Origin: Symsagittifera roscoffensis
Lineage: Eukaryota; Xenacoelomorpha; Acoela; Convolutidae
NCBI RefSeq assembly: GCF_963678635.1
Contig: NW_026970972.1
Coordinates: 1 to 64,000, forward strand
DNA length: 64,000 bases
Direction of reading: 5' to 3'
Part shown: one piece after another, positions 36,440 to 48,737 of the stretch
Layout: each line of letters begins with the position of its first letter
Numbering within the stretch: the stretch's first letter is position 1
Made by a program: the position numbers and the translations under genes
The notes under the pieces: model-generated
Seen by the model: the letters and a program-made list of their open reading frames with translations, nothing else
Told to the model about the DNA's origin: nothing
Database searches by the model: none

Positions 36440-38955
36440 ATGATGGTTGGCGTATCGGAGAAACATGCAACGTCCTCATCGTTTTCAGAAAGAGTGAAGA
36501 ACACTTTCGGAAACAATTTTCCATTTACCATGGGAACGGGTACAGGCGATGAAGGAGAATCCCAGCAAGAAGAAGAGGACGATGACGGGCAAGTTGACTT
36601 TGGATCTCGAGTCAGCCTCAATAGTTCGACTCAGGAGAATGAAGCATACACCGACAGAGAGACTGGCACCATGGACCAATTTGGTGTAGTGAGGACAATA
36701 AGCAACACCACAAACACATCAGACCAGTCAGGAGACTTTGTGAATATGACGAACTCGGAAATGCGAACTGGGGAGAATAGAAACACGGGACTAAGCAACG
36801 CACCGACGGATCCAGAGGTGGATAATGAAAAGACGTCGAGGCAGAGAATCAAAGCCCGAATCTCGACCAGCACCAAGCTACCTGGGATCGACAGGGTGAC
36901 ACCGTGGATAATGAAGCATCAATTGAAGAAGACTTGACCAACATCGTGGGCAGCATAGGAGAACAGAATGAACAGATGTCCATAAGAATGAGTGAGCTAG
37001 AAAGGGCAGTCCACGTCGAGAGAGCAAGTCTCGGGGAAGAAATCAACCGCAACAGACAGGAGTTGTTAGAAGCGAAAAACGCTTGAAGGAAAGAACGGAT
37101 GATCACTTGGCGAAGAACTTGTCGCGAATGACGAGGGAAGCTGAGCAAAGAGAGTTACGATTAAGAGACGGTATGGAGAAGTTGAGAAGTCAGCAAGAGC
37201 AGACTCTTGGGACTCTTGATACAAAGATAGATGCAATGATGGAGAGGCGAACTCGGGCTATCATGGATAGGTTGGACGGGCTACTAGACAGCAGGAGTGG
37301 ATCAAGAAATGGGGAACCGAACTCGGGAGAACCCAGCAGGGAGCCGAGGTTGAACTTTAATGACCAACAGAACAGGAAAAGGACATATGGATCCACTACA
37401 GGTAGGGTCAATTCATCAGTTCATCGAAGGACATATGGATCCACTAGAGGTAGGAGCAGTTCATCATGTCACAGGGGACAATAGAACACGGGGCCCAAAC
37501 GTCAGAGGGAAATTGACTGGCAACAGACAGACCTAAAACGAACGACCGACGCAAGATACACATGCGACTGGGAGATGTGATTCCACGAACAGGAGTCATG
37601 CGAGCCCAGGAAGGAGTCACGCGAGTCAAAGAAGAAACAACCCCATCGATTCGGACAGAAGGGAAGTTCCAAGTACAGAACCCTTATCAGGGGGCAATGA
37701 TAATCAGGCAGGGCATTCAAGAGATGCTACATCAATGGCCGCAGCCTTTGAACCTCTAAACAGGTCTTTGGAGACATTCCTTACGAGGTTTTCTAGAACC
37801 AATGAGCGTAGTAAAAAGTCCAGAATTGTTTTAAGAAACCAAGTTGCTATAAAGACGAATCTGATGGCTGTATTGATACCTGCATAGAGGTCATGAAACT
37901 GCATTTTGAGGAAGAGGACTTGTCAGAATGGCAAGAATGCAGTGCGCTAACCATTAACTTAGAAGGGACAGCCCTGAATTGCGTGATGGCCAAAAAGCAG
38001 TACCAGCGGGACACAGCTGAGAAAATCTTTGAAATCTTGTTAAATCGCTTTGGCTCAGGAGTGCAGGAACACCAAGCAATGATGCGCTTCGAAAAACGGA
38101 GGCAACGAGAAGCTGAGACGATCGACAAGTGTCTAGACGATTTGCTGAGAAGGCGTAGCCGACCAGATGAGTCAAACAGAAGGATGAATCTGGCAGTAGC
38201 CTCGAAATTCATCGATGGTGTGAAGAATGACGAACTTCGAACAGTGTTAGCGACCCATTACACAACACTCTCAACCAATGCGCCAACGCCAGAGAAGTTG
38301 AGACTCAAGTCAAAAGAATACCTTTTTTTGAAGCCTCCATCGAGATCTGGATATTACCAGAACAATTACGGACCAGCAAACCAAGGAAACAACTGGTACA
38401 AACCAATTGACGATATGGACAAGAGTCGCTCTTGTGCAAATTGTAGTTCGACGGACCATCACTTGTCAGCATGCCCAACTTACAAACAGGGCATGAAAGC
38501 ACTAGGTTTTAGTCTCGAGGACAAAGATGCGTCAGAGGTCGACCATGAGGATTTCATGAGAGGAGTAATTGCAAAATTTGGCCCGATGTGCTTCTTTTGT
38601 AATTTGCAAGGTCATTTTAAATCGGATTGTCCACATGAAGCATCCAAGTCATGAGGAAGCTTTATCGGGTGTGAAAACCAGCAAGGCTCGCCAATTGAGT
38701 GAAGCAGAGGCGCGCAGAAAAGAAAAACCGCAAGAGCTGGCAACGAAGAAGATGCAGGCGGTAACGGAAGAGATATGTGAACCGGAACCGGTGACTGCGG
38801 CACATGACTTCAAGATCGACTATAGGGCAGCCGCGAGGGATGCTCTAAATAGAGTCAAGCAGGAATTGGTAACGAAGGAGATCGAACAAAACTTGAAGCT
38901 CGATTTAGAAAACAAGAAATTACAGGAAAAACTGAACGCCTTCGAGGCGTCATAA
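36440..38955 (+). pseudogene. E2 gag with two zinc knuckles (fossil)
   Basis: An acidic N-terminal part, then a coiled-coil-like stretch (LERAVHVERASLGEEI), a capsid-like part (NLEGTALNCVMAKK, LLNRFGSGVQEHQA), then two CX2CX4HX4C zinc knuckles: CANCSSTDHHLSAC (38,433-38,474) and CFFCNLQGHFKSDC (38,588-38,629). Two knuckles are typical of a nucleocapsid that binds element RNA. A Lys/Glu-rich helical tail follows to 38,955. Fossil with a few breaks. Confidence 0.85.
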
Positions 38956-39389
38956 GTCGAAGAAACGAAAGCAGCCAGCAGTTTGAGCATGAAGCTGAAT
39001 GTGATCCTCCGGTCAGAGGTTCAGTATGGTGCCACAAGAAAGCAAAATAAAGTCAATAATCTCGGTAGCGGGACACCAGGTAGTCAGAAATATGAGTGAA
39101 CTATCATAATTCACTTTGATGCACTTGGATACATATGCAGATTATCTGAGACAGGTGGAGCCACGCACTGAGTCGAGAGATGTGCGAGCGCTACTAACAA
39201 CGGGTGGTCCTCGAATAAAGAAACTTAACGGGCACTACGTGGAAGTCTAAGGTCCGTATCAAGTGATGCTGAACGTGGATGGAATTAGTATCTACACTAG
39301 GACCTACGAGACGACAGACAATGACCAAATAGGGCAAATCTATTTGGGTTAAAAAAGAAATTAAAGTCCGTAGGATAGACCATGACGTC

Positions 39390-40140
39390 ATGATGGAGCA
39401 AGACGCGGTTCACATTGGATACGAAGTAGATGCGACTGCACATCTGCTCGACACCAATGGGAAGAAAATCGGAGTCACAGGGTTTCTGGACACAGGAGCA
39501 GTACTGAGCGTGATGCCGATAAAAACTTGGGAAAGAATGGGCTTCACGAGGGAAGAACTAATTCCGACGAATCTCCGACTCGCGGAAAACAAAATCGAGG
39601 AGCAACTTACGTAGCCGAAAGAACCCCAATAATTGTCCTCCACATGGGAGAACGGGATCTTTGGATGAGCTTCCTGGTGGTAGAAACCTGGACCTGAAGT
39701 ATGTTAAGAAACCAATTACTAACATAATTACAGATGAAAATAAGATACCAATATTTTTAGATAGAAAGGTAAAACTACAGCCGGGACAGGCTGTGGTAGC
39801 AATTTTTAGAATAAGGAAATGGAATTCGTTAAGTGATAGCAAACAGGTTTGTTTGGTAATGAATCCAAATAGTCAAAGTTCAGTGATTTTAGGACGGAGC
39901 ATCTCGGTAAATCGCAACGGACTGTGTGTCAGTGTGTTATTGAACACACTGGATACCACAGTTTCAATCCAGCGTGGAAAGAAACTTGGTTACGCTTTGC
40001 CGATGAGGATCGACTATGAAGAGACACAAATCTTGAAGAGAGATATTGTGAAAGACTGTCCGTATCATGCCAATAAAAATAAAATTTTGAAAAGAATTAA
40101 TGAATTTAAATCTAAACCTAAACTGTTTTCAATGTAATCC
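39390..40140 (+). pseudogene. E2 protease and PR-RT spacer (fossil)
   Basis: GFLDTGAVLSVMP carries the catalytic DTGA at 39,488-39,499. The spacer contains KVKLQPGQAVVAIFRI and SIQRGKKLGYALP, shared with E1. This is a retropepsin-type aspartic protease. Fossil. Confidence 0.85.
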
Positions 40141-40208
40141 GAAACAGACGACGATTTGTCGAGCTGCTCGAGTTTTTCGTCATATAAATTAAAATCTGAA
40201 AAACCGTT

Positions 40209-41065
40209 TTGCCAGAAATAAAACACTTAAAAAGGAAAATAGACGAGGGAGATTTTGAATTATTGCGGGCGATTTTAAATCGGAACGAGGATATATTTTC
40301 AAAACATATGGCGGATATCGGTTGTTGTAATTTCGTCGAACACGAAATCGAACTAGAAGAAGGCGCCGTTCCACATAGGGAAAGCGCAAGACGAATGACA
40401 CCACATAAATCGCAAGCGTGCCAAGCGGAAATAGAAAAGTTGCTCGAATAGGACATGATAGAACCTTCAAAATTGCCGTGGGTTTACGGGGTAGTCATGG
40501 CAAAAAAGAAGGGGGCAGCTTAGTTTCTATTGCGATTTTCGCTACTTGAACGGAGTAACAATAAAAGATGCGTACCCGATACCGCGAATAGACGAGAGCC
40601 TCTCCAAACTTGGTGATGCCAAGTTCTTCACGACACTGGACTTGGGTTCCGCTTCTGGTCCCTCTGTGGAAGAAGGCCAGAGATAAGACCGGATTCGCAT
40701 GTGAATTGGGTTTGTACCAGTGGAAAAGGATGCCCTTTGGCTTGTGCAACGCAACGGCCACTTTTTAAAGGCTGATAGCTCAAGCTTTGGCCAGAGTTAC
40801 GAAGAAGTACGGGAATATTGTGATGTGATACGTGGATGACGCGGTCATAGCAACACCCACCCTAGAAGACCATATTGATCGGCTCGATGAGGTCTTTGGA
40901 AGCATGAAAAGAGCAGGCTTGAAATGCAAACCATCGAAATGTGAAACCCCCAGGGACTCAATCAAGTATGTAGGAAGAATGTTGGACAGGCATGGCGTGA
41001 GGCCAGACCCGGAAGCAGTGGAGGCTGTGTTGGCATGGAAAGCTCCCAGAACGGACAAATAGCTC
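40209..41065 (+). pseudogene. E2 reverse transcriptase (fossil)
   Basis: It begins with the Ty3/Gypsy-type lead-in (FVEHEIELEEGAVPHRES, RRMTPHKS), passes through the palm, and has the catalytic YVDD at 40,829-40,840 followed by HIDRLDEVFGSMKRAGLKC and KYVGRMLDRHGVRPDPE. The order and spacing fit Ty3/Gypsy (Metaviridae). It would copy element RNA into DNA in the particle. Fossil with several breaks. Confidence 0.85.
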
Positions 41066-41560
41066 ATGAGCTTCCTAGGCTTTGCCAATTATTACCGTGA
41101 GTTCATAAAAGGATATTCAGACAAGGTGTATCCCATAAAGACGCTGATGCGCAACAAAGGAAAGAAGTTCAAATGGAGCGGCGAAGCTCAAGCTGCCTTC
41201 AAGATTATAAAGCGGGAATTGTGCGAAGCATCAGCAGTAGCCATCTCAGGAATACTGCATCAAGAGCAGGAATGGAATGAAAGAACAGTTCTCCGTCCCA
41301 TTGCATATAGCAGTAAGGTGTTGAGTGACTTAGAGGTGAAATATGGTACACCGAAAGCAGAAATGTTTGCAGTAGTCACATTCGTGGAAAAGTATCGCGC
41401 ATACTCGGGAGTGCTCCCTTTAAGTTACGCGTGGCCATCAGAGCGTTATCTTGGTTGAAGACATTTTCGATGGATCAGAGTTATTTTAGTAGATGGATAG
41501 TAAGTTTAGATGGCTACCACATGATAATCGAGCACAGGATGCGTGACAAACACCAGAATG
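41066..41560 (+). pseudogene. E2 RT connection and RNase H (fossil)
   Basis: FLGFANYYREFIKGYSD is the connection motif that follows RT in Ty3/Gypsy elements. RPIAYSSKVLS and YGTPKAEMFAVVTFVEKYR fit the RNase H core with its catalytic Glu. The tail (about 41,500-41,560) reads DGYHMIIEHRMRDKHQNA, like the usual DxxxxYxxxGxxNxxAD end. Fossil. Confidence 0.8.
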
Positions 41561-42694
41561 CTAGCAGCCTAAGCAAGAAGACCGAGTTCTATGAAAGATT
41601 GGAACAGAAGCACGCCAATCAGGCAGAAATCAAGGAAGGGTTCTCGTTTCTGGACAAAGAAACATATGAAGCGCCTCCTTTGACGAGATGGTTGGACAAG
41701 TCTGGACATCCAGTTCCAGGACATCCTGAGTTACCTGTAGAAAAAGCAGCCGAGATCAAGAGTCGATCCAAGAAGGACCCGGTGCCTTTGGATCTGTTGC
41801 TGCGCTCAAACCTGGTCCAACAGGAACTCTCTCGCATCAACATAAACAGCCTCTCATTGTTGGACAAAACGGTACAAGCCACATCGCAAGTAATGCGAAA
41901 GCTGGGTGGGTTGTTAGAGAGAGAAGTGACCAGAGATGACCCCGAGTCGGCAGCAGCTATGGCATCACTGACAGTCAGTGAGAAGGTGAAGATCATGCCG
42001 TCAAGACGACAACACAAAGAAAATGAGAGGGATTGTAGGACAATAGTTCAGCAACTAGTGTCCTCAAAACCCCAAGGAGTTTTAACAAGTACTTCATACA
42101 AACGGAAAGAACAGGGGAACGACACACAAAAGAAAACCGTTACATTTGAAGACCAGCACAAGGAAGGTGAGGAAGTTGATCGAAAACTGGAGCAAGGAAA
42201 TTTGTCCGGGGAGACGAGCGGCGGGGAGAGAGGGCGAGTTCGGCATCAAGACCCGGGACAAAAAAGTTTGTCTGGGGAGTCTGATGTAGAAGAGAAAGTT
42301 TCTGATAAGAAACAAGACCTGGAGGACAAAAATTTGACCGGGGAGTTCAGGTGGACGAGCAGAACGCACAGAACTGACTCAGGAGAGGTAACAGGCTCCA
42401 TTGCAGACGTATTGGAGCCTGTTCAATAGATGACAATTTCCGGAACTCAGGAATTGACACCTACTCAGACAGGAACTCGAGCTCAGGATCGGAACAGTCA
42501 GAGCTAGCGATCCACACACTACGAGTGGAGACTCGAGCAAGGGATTTGGAAATGGAGGTATATCAAGGCCCTGACAGTGATCGCTACCTGATACCAGGTG
42601 AAAGAGTCTTTGACAACGCAGCAGATGATCTGGAAACAGTAGCGGTTTCGAAACGTTCGATAAGTTTTTTTGCCACAAAAAGAGGTAGTCAGGG
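41561..42694 (+). pseudogene. E2 spacer between RNase H and integrase (fossil)
   Basis: One long readable stretch (to 42,429), hydrophilic and helical (RLEQKHANQAEIKEGF, LDKTVQATSQVMRKLGGLLE), then Ser/Glu/Lys-rich sequence with repeated LSGE-type motifs around 42,200-42,340 (NLSGETSGGE, SLSGESDVEE, NLTGEF). It is longer than the spacer of most Ty3/Gypsy elements. No domain was recognised. Confidence 0.6.
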
Positions 42695-43560
42695 TTGAGG
42701 AAATTGCGATTTCTTTTGCAATTGATCGAGTCGTATGAATTCAACGAGGTGGTGCAGATTGATCACCAAAAGTTATGCATGACAGACAGTGGTTACAATC
42801 AAGTCTTGGTCATGATAGATCACTTCACGAAGTATGCAGAGGCCGTGCCCTGCATAACTGCCTCAGCAGAAGAGACGTGCGATCACCTAATCAATACGTG
42901 GATAGCTAGACATGGTTGTCCGATGACGTTTCAATCGGACAACGGAACAGCTTTCGTGGGATAACTTACGAAAGAGCTCATGAGACGTTCACAGGTGGCT
43001 CAGGCTCATTCCACGACATACCAGCCCCAGACGAATGGCTTAGTGGAAAGGTAGAGTCGGACGTTAGTGTCGATGCTGAGGGTATATTGTTCCAGTTACA
43101 TGACCGATTGGGACAGATATCTTCCACAAGTGATGTGAGCTTATAACAGCACGCAACACTCCACCACCGGAGTTAGTCCACATATGATGCTAACCGGACA
43201 CGAGAAGCCTCTGCCCTTGACTTTCTTCTACCCAGAGTATGAGGGAAAGAAAACGTCTCCACAGGTCTATGTAAGTGATGTGATTAGACGTCAACAGGAG
43301 CTAAACGACTTATATAGACGGAACACTCAACAGGCACAGGCAAGGCAGAGGAAAAGATTCGATAAGAAAGCAGCTGGTGCGAGAATTTACCCGATAGGAG
43401 ACTACGTATGGGTATTTCAGAAGGTTATACTACCGAAAGGAACAAAAAAGTTCCTAGAAAAGTGGAGGGGACATTTCATGATTACGGAAGTGCACCAGGA
43501 GGGACATTTTACAGACTGAGTACTGGCCGAGCCGCTCACTACGAGGACACTAAGCCACGA
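42695..43560 (+). pseudogene. E2 integrase core and C-terminal module (fossil)
   Basis: The catalytic core shows VLVMIDHFTKYAEAVPC with the first Asp and GCPMTFQSDNGTAFVG with the second. Further on, GDYVWVFQKVILPKGTKKFL and EKWRGHF near 43,400-43,480 match the GPY/F-type C-terminal module. Integrase would insert the DNA copy. Fossil with a few breaks. Confidence 0.85.
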
Positions 43561-44330
43561 AACCCATCGACAGAAGACTGGTGTATACCTGCAGACATGG
43601 AAGAGGGGGATTATCTAATGATGGACCCTGCTTGTGAGGTCAACGAGAAGGGCACCAGGGAAAATAACGATGAGGAAGGAAGGAACAAGTCGATAAGGTC
43701 GTAGAGGAAGAAACAAGTCTACCACTGGACCTTGATCCTAACAAAGTGATTGAAGTGGATGATGATACTTTACCCTACGCAGAGGAGGACTGGCAAGACC
43801 CCGAACAAATGGAGGTCCCCAATAATTTGGAACCAGATCTTCCGTTTGCGATACAGATTCGACAGAAGGACATGACAAAATCAAAGAAGAAATATAACCC
43901 TTACGGCGATGACTTCGTAGTGGACAGGAAAGATCTAAAGAAGATAGTGGAAAAATGGTGGGTCTCGAAGGAATAACCGTGTCGCAAGACATCGACATAG
44001 TTGATGACCACGATGAAGAATGGATCGAGGTCTGGTCGAAACCCGAGGTAGAGTTCGACGATGGGCAACACCAATCCTACGAACAAGAGTTGACGAATCT
44101 GCGTGTCCCGGAATGGCTGAACGAAATGACGTCGTACCCAAAAGAGACCAGTGTCACGATTCAAGATGTAGATCGTGGAAGCATGAAATACATAAAAACC
44201 GAAAGAGAGGATCCTTCCTGGGCTGCCCAGGAAGGGCAATTACTCATTCCGGCTTCCAACCTCGACTTGATATCCGGTATGCGATCGACAGGGACGTCGA
44301 TGGATTATTTTGTCTTGTGAGTGGGGGTAG
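43561..44330 (+). pseudogene. E2 acidic region after integrase (fossil)
   Basis: Very acidic stretches (EVDDDTLPYAEEDWQDPEQ; DIDIVDDHDEEWIEVW) with KKYNPYGDDFVVDRKDLKK between. From memory, similar acidic tails follow the integrase of some other invertebrate Ty3/Gypsy elements. There is no chromodomain. Function unknown; a charged targeting or regulatory tail is one possibility. Confidence 0.55.
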
Positions 44331-44579
44331 AACTTACCCACACTGACAATTTATTAATAAAAAATTAAGAATCGCAAGAGAGACAGGTGATCTAGAAGCA
44401 GAAACATGCGAGGACCCTAAGAAACTGGATATAGGGAGGGTAGTTGAATCATATTTTAACTTACCAAATGAATACTCAAGTAGCATAATATTGACGGATA
44501 GCAATTTCATACTCACAAATAGAACATGTGCGATAGCAATCACAGCAGACATGGGTTTTAAGACAGCGTTAGCAGCAGA

Positions 44580-44932
44580 TTTTAAGAGAGAAATATATAA
44601 ACATAGAATTCCTTTGGAAGCAAAGACCAGGAACAGGGGGCGTATCAGCCTTGCCTCCGGCGGCGTCGCAGATACCGGGAAAGTATCTATGCTTCAAGCT
44701 GACACGGGCGTTGGAGAAATGGCACGTGGACTCGGAAAACCTAGTCTTGTGCTTGACGAGATTGAGAGACTTCCTTGTGGAAAGGGAAGTGAAGAAGGTC
44801 TCGCTTCCAGTGTACGATCTGAAGAGAGGACGACTGGATCTACGGGAGCTGTATGCACTGATGCGCGTAATCTTCTCTGATACTAATATACAAGTATACT
44901 TACATAAGAAATATTACTTAAAAATAGGCTGA
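44580..44932 (+). pseudogene. E2 accessory segment (fossil)
   Basis: A readable stretch with LRDFLVEREVKKVSLPVYD and LDLRELYALMRVIFSDTNIQ ending KKYYLKIG. It looks like the C-terminal end of a folded domain. Its place between integrase and the 3' region is the same as that of the accessory segment of E1 (25,991-26,520), so they may be two parts of one domain. Function unknown. Confidence 0.45.
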
Positions 44933-45309
44933 GTTTAGGTGGCATGCAGGAAGGCGTCATACTAAATTGTGTATTGTGTGTGATATGTGTGTTATGTTAT
45001 GTTATGTATTTTGTTATTAAGACCATGGGTAAGAAGGAGTTAGTGTCCATGAACAACTGAATGACGATCTTAGGAAAAGATCCAAAGTTTGGACTGTCCA
45101 AACTTAGGTCGAATTCCAAAATTTTAGAAACTGATTGATTTTAATATATAATATATCTTTTTATCTGACTGTTTTAAATAAATTTTAAAACAAAGTAAGT
45201 GTAAAGCTGACAAATGTGATATTCTTGACCTCTTTTCTAGATCCTGATTGATTTTTTCATTATTCACTTAATTTCAATTCATCAAACTGATAAAAGAATT
45301 GAATCTGAA

Positions 45310-47970
45310 AGAACATGGACAACTTTGATTTGAACGAGCAAATGGACCTGGTAGAAGGCGTATGGGACTCTGGTATCGTCTGAAACGCACGCAGAAACGA
45401 TCGAACAGTTAGTGAGCCTTCCATGGAGAGCAGTAGTGTTACGATACTTCGAGGAAGAAATGAGAACCACGCCGAAGACACACGCTCTGATAGCAAAACC
45501 TTACGTGAGAAATAGAGCTACAACTGAGGTTCGCCTGGTGCATGAATGGATTGACTCGTGGGGAATATGATTCGGAAAAAGGAGAAGATCGAAGGAAGAA
45601 AAAGTGTTCTTAATGACGAGTGTGAGAGATCTGATCACCCAAGAAGGAGCAGCAATAGCATGCGCGAAGCGGAGAGACGCTCTCTGTTTCAATCGGTTCA
45701 TGATAGAACACATTTCAGTGCCAGCATTGAATACTTGTGACAAGATGCTAAGAGAATGCGATGAACCAGCGAAAGCCTTGCTCTTGCTAGCACTTTTGGA
45801 CATACACTAGAGCAAGCCAATGCAAGTAAATATGTAAGAACCCTAGGGACTAGAACCAATGAAGAAGATAGACGAAATAAGGAGATTCTCAAACAAGGAA
45901 CTGATGCTCACCAAGGAATCTATGGGGGCACTGCCGACGTCCAGTGAATACAGTGGACCGATCAGGAAGAAATCATACAGTTACGTGTCCGGAACTATAG
46001 GGATAGCGTATAACCTTTTCCTAAGCGAAGACATACGCGATTGCTTCTTTGATTACGAGTAAGCGTTGTTGCTAAGATTCTGGACGTCAAGAGTTGCCAC
46101 GAGAAGGAGCGCTGCTAATCAGCAAACCAAGCTGGGACTAGTCTTGGAGGAAAAGGTGACTGCACCTGCAGTGCCAAAATCTGACAAACGAGTAGAGTTT
46201 GGATTGGGATTCTCAGACGAACTGCTGAGTACGAGCTTAATGGTGGTATGGGAACTGATGAAACCATCAATGTGTCCTAGTCCCAATGCTGACTCGAAAT
46301 TACGTGCGACACAAGACGTACAGAGGGAACTGAACTCATACTGAAAACTGCCTGACCTTAACATCATCTATAACCTGATGACGACAGCCTCTAAGAGCAA
46401 CAGAGAAGACAAGGTAGAGTTGCCTGGCTGGGGACCAGAGGACTAGGTCAAAGCTGATACCTGTCTGGCAGAAGTCTGTGGATTGGTAGGTCACATCTGT
46501 GGAGGTCTGGACTCTATAAGAACCCTGGAGAGACAGCACAAGTTGTTTGGGAACATTGCGACAAAGGCGAAAACGGAAACGGATCTGATTACAGATTGCC
46601 ATGGAGGAACCGAGGTGAATCTAGTGACTGCACTAGGATTCTACAGCATGTTTGGTTCTTTAGAGTCACTATTGAATCTAGAACAAGAGCATGAGATGGT
46701 TACGGCCATCAGCGTAGAAATGCTCCCAGGAGTTTTGCAGACTGAAAAAAAACACATAGGAAAGTGGAGGTGAGTAATCGAAGCGGAAATGAACATCCGG
46801 CACAGTGAAACTTATCGCAGACCGCCGGGAGCGCGATATTTGGTGGGATCGGCATTAGCTTCAACGTGCAAGATAACCAGTGCATTTCGTAGCGGTGGAT
46901 GTGAAAAGTACGAGAACGATAATGGATCAAGCCTTCTCAGTGCCAAAATGCGTAAGACTACCGAGAACGTCAGAAAATTCTTACGAGTTACTGTGCAAAA
47001 TGTTCTCAGCAGTTCTGCAGTTCAGCAGTTCGTTACTGGGGAAGAAGTTCACGGGATACGCCAGTGGGAACTTCAGTGACTTTGAAAGACAAAAGCAGAA
47101 AGGATCAATGGTCACGGATTACAATGAAGTAGATGAGAACGATGAAGTCCACCGAGTGATGATGGAAATGGAACCACTACTGGAAGCTTCGGGAAAACGT
47201 AATTGGAGGAGCATCATGTCAACACATGATGAGTTCCCCTGCTATTGCTTGCTACAAACATTGTGGTACCCCCGGCGTAGTAATCTGGTGTTGATCTGAG
47301 ACTGTGGAGAGCTGCTCTCCATGGGTCTACCAGACTCATCACAGCCCATAACGATAGTGATAGTGGGATTTATGATGGCGATACGATGGCTGGAAGCTCA
47401 TGTGAAAGAGAACAATCGACAGGAGGCTCCGACGAGAGAACAGTTACAGGAATTGGATTGTCTAAAAGATTTAGATCTTTTAGAGACGATGTGCAAAATC
47501 TTGAACATTCCGATGGAAGTGAAAAACATATGGGCCAGAAGACGACTGATGCCATGATTTAGAGCCAACATGACTGCATGGTTGTAGGAGTATGCTTAGA
47601 AGCATATGACGAAGCACAGTAGAGTGTACAGTGCGTATCAGCTGGACATTGGAGCAGGAGCTTTTAACTCATCGGAATGCAGTGACCACTGCAGTAAAGA
47701 CTTCTAGGGCGAGTGAATGCGACGGAAGGGAGAAAGAAGAGATGTTGAAAGAAGACTTGGAGAGAAACGTGACGTTGTGCCTCCACAACAGCTTCTGCCG
47801 AAACAGAGAATCTAACGTGGATCCCCTACCTTGTTGTAAATAAAGAGTGGAAGAGCAGAAGTGACTGAAAGTGCGGAGTCAATGTCGCAGGAGGAGGAGG
47901 AGATGGAACATTGGCAGAAAAACAAAATGCAAAAAGAAAGAGCTCAGAAAAACTTAGAAGCTTTAGAACT
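45310..47970 (+). pseudogene. E2 conserved 3' coding region, unknown function (fossil)
   Basis: Segments match the 3' region of E1: GTIGIAYNLF (about 45,990), QAFSVPKCVRLPR (about 46,930), MMEMEPLLEASGKRN (about 47,160) and CYCLLQTLWYP (about 47,240). The region is about 2.6 kb, hydrophilic to amphipathic, with helical stretches, and ends about 0.8 kb before the right LTR-type repeat. No signal peptide or membrane anchor is visible. It is a position where many Ty3/Gypsy elements carry env, but the sequence does not look like one. Fossil with many breaks. Confidence 0.65.
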
Positions 47971-48737
47971 CCTAAGCGGCGAATAAAGAAAGAAACAAAG
48001 AGTTGACGAAAGAGAAGATGTTAAAACTCAGAATTGTTTTGTATAGGACAAAAAAACACATATGAGAAACAAAGTTGTAAGTGAAACTGAAAGAAAACTT
48101 TTAGATGAGTTTTGAAGATTAAAGAATTTGTTGCATTTATAAATTTGCATTTTGATTTTAGCTAGTGGCTTTAGAGACACTTGCTATTTGTTTAGAAAGG
48201 CTTGAGTGAAGATTATATTTAAATATTCCAGCCTGTATGATTGTTTTTTATCAACTAGGACGACTGATCGCTTTGTGGTGACATGAAAGGCTTGAGTAGT
48301 CTCTTGAAGAGGGAGATTGTTCCATTGTTCCTTCTAACCACAGAGTTCCTTAATTTTAATATTCAGGGCCGATAACAACTAAGTTTCCGAAGAGAAGAGA
48401 CATAGTAAGATAATTTTAGCTTGTTGGTTGGCAGGACTGTCCTGCAAACTGACACCTTTTAAAACCTAAGTGAAAAAGTTTAAAATCAAGGAATTGACAT
48501 TGGAAGTCAGAAAAATTATATTAACATAAGTCATATCCTCGAAAGTGCAGAAGAGTGAAACAATTTGGAAGGCTATAGTAGTGTAGTACGATGCTATTTA
48601 TATTCTGCAGTGAGTCGATGTGATGTGGATAAAAGTGATTTCGTGCATCTTGTACATTCTGTTCAAGGGCACTGTACCATTTTGACAAAGACTACGAGAT
48701 TCAATGGCGACATTGACCGGGCTGTCCGGGGAGTATG
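47971..48737 (+). other. E2 3' untranslated region
   Basis: No coding sequence recognised. A purine-rich stretch GGAGGAGGAGGAGATGG (47,889-47,905) and GAAGAGGGAGA (48,305-48,315) are candidates for the polypurine tract, so the LTR may begin well before module B. Confidence 0.45.
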
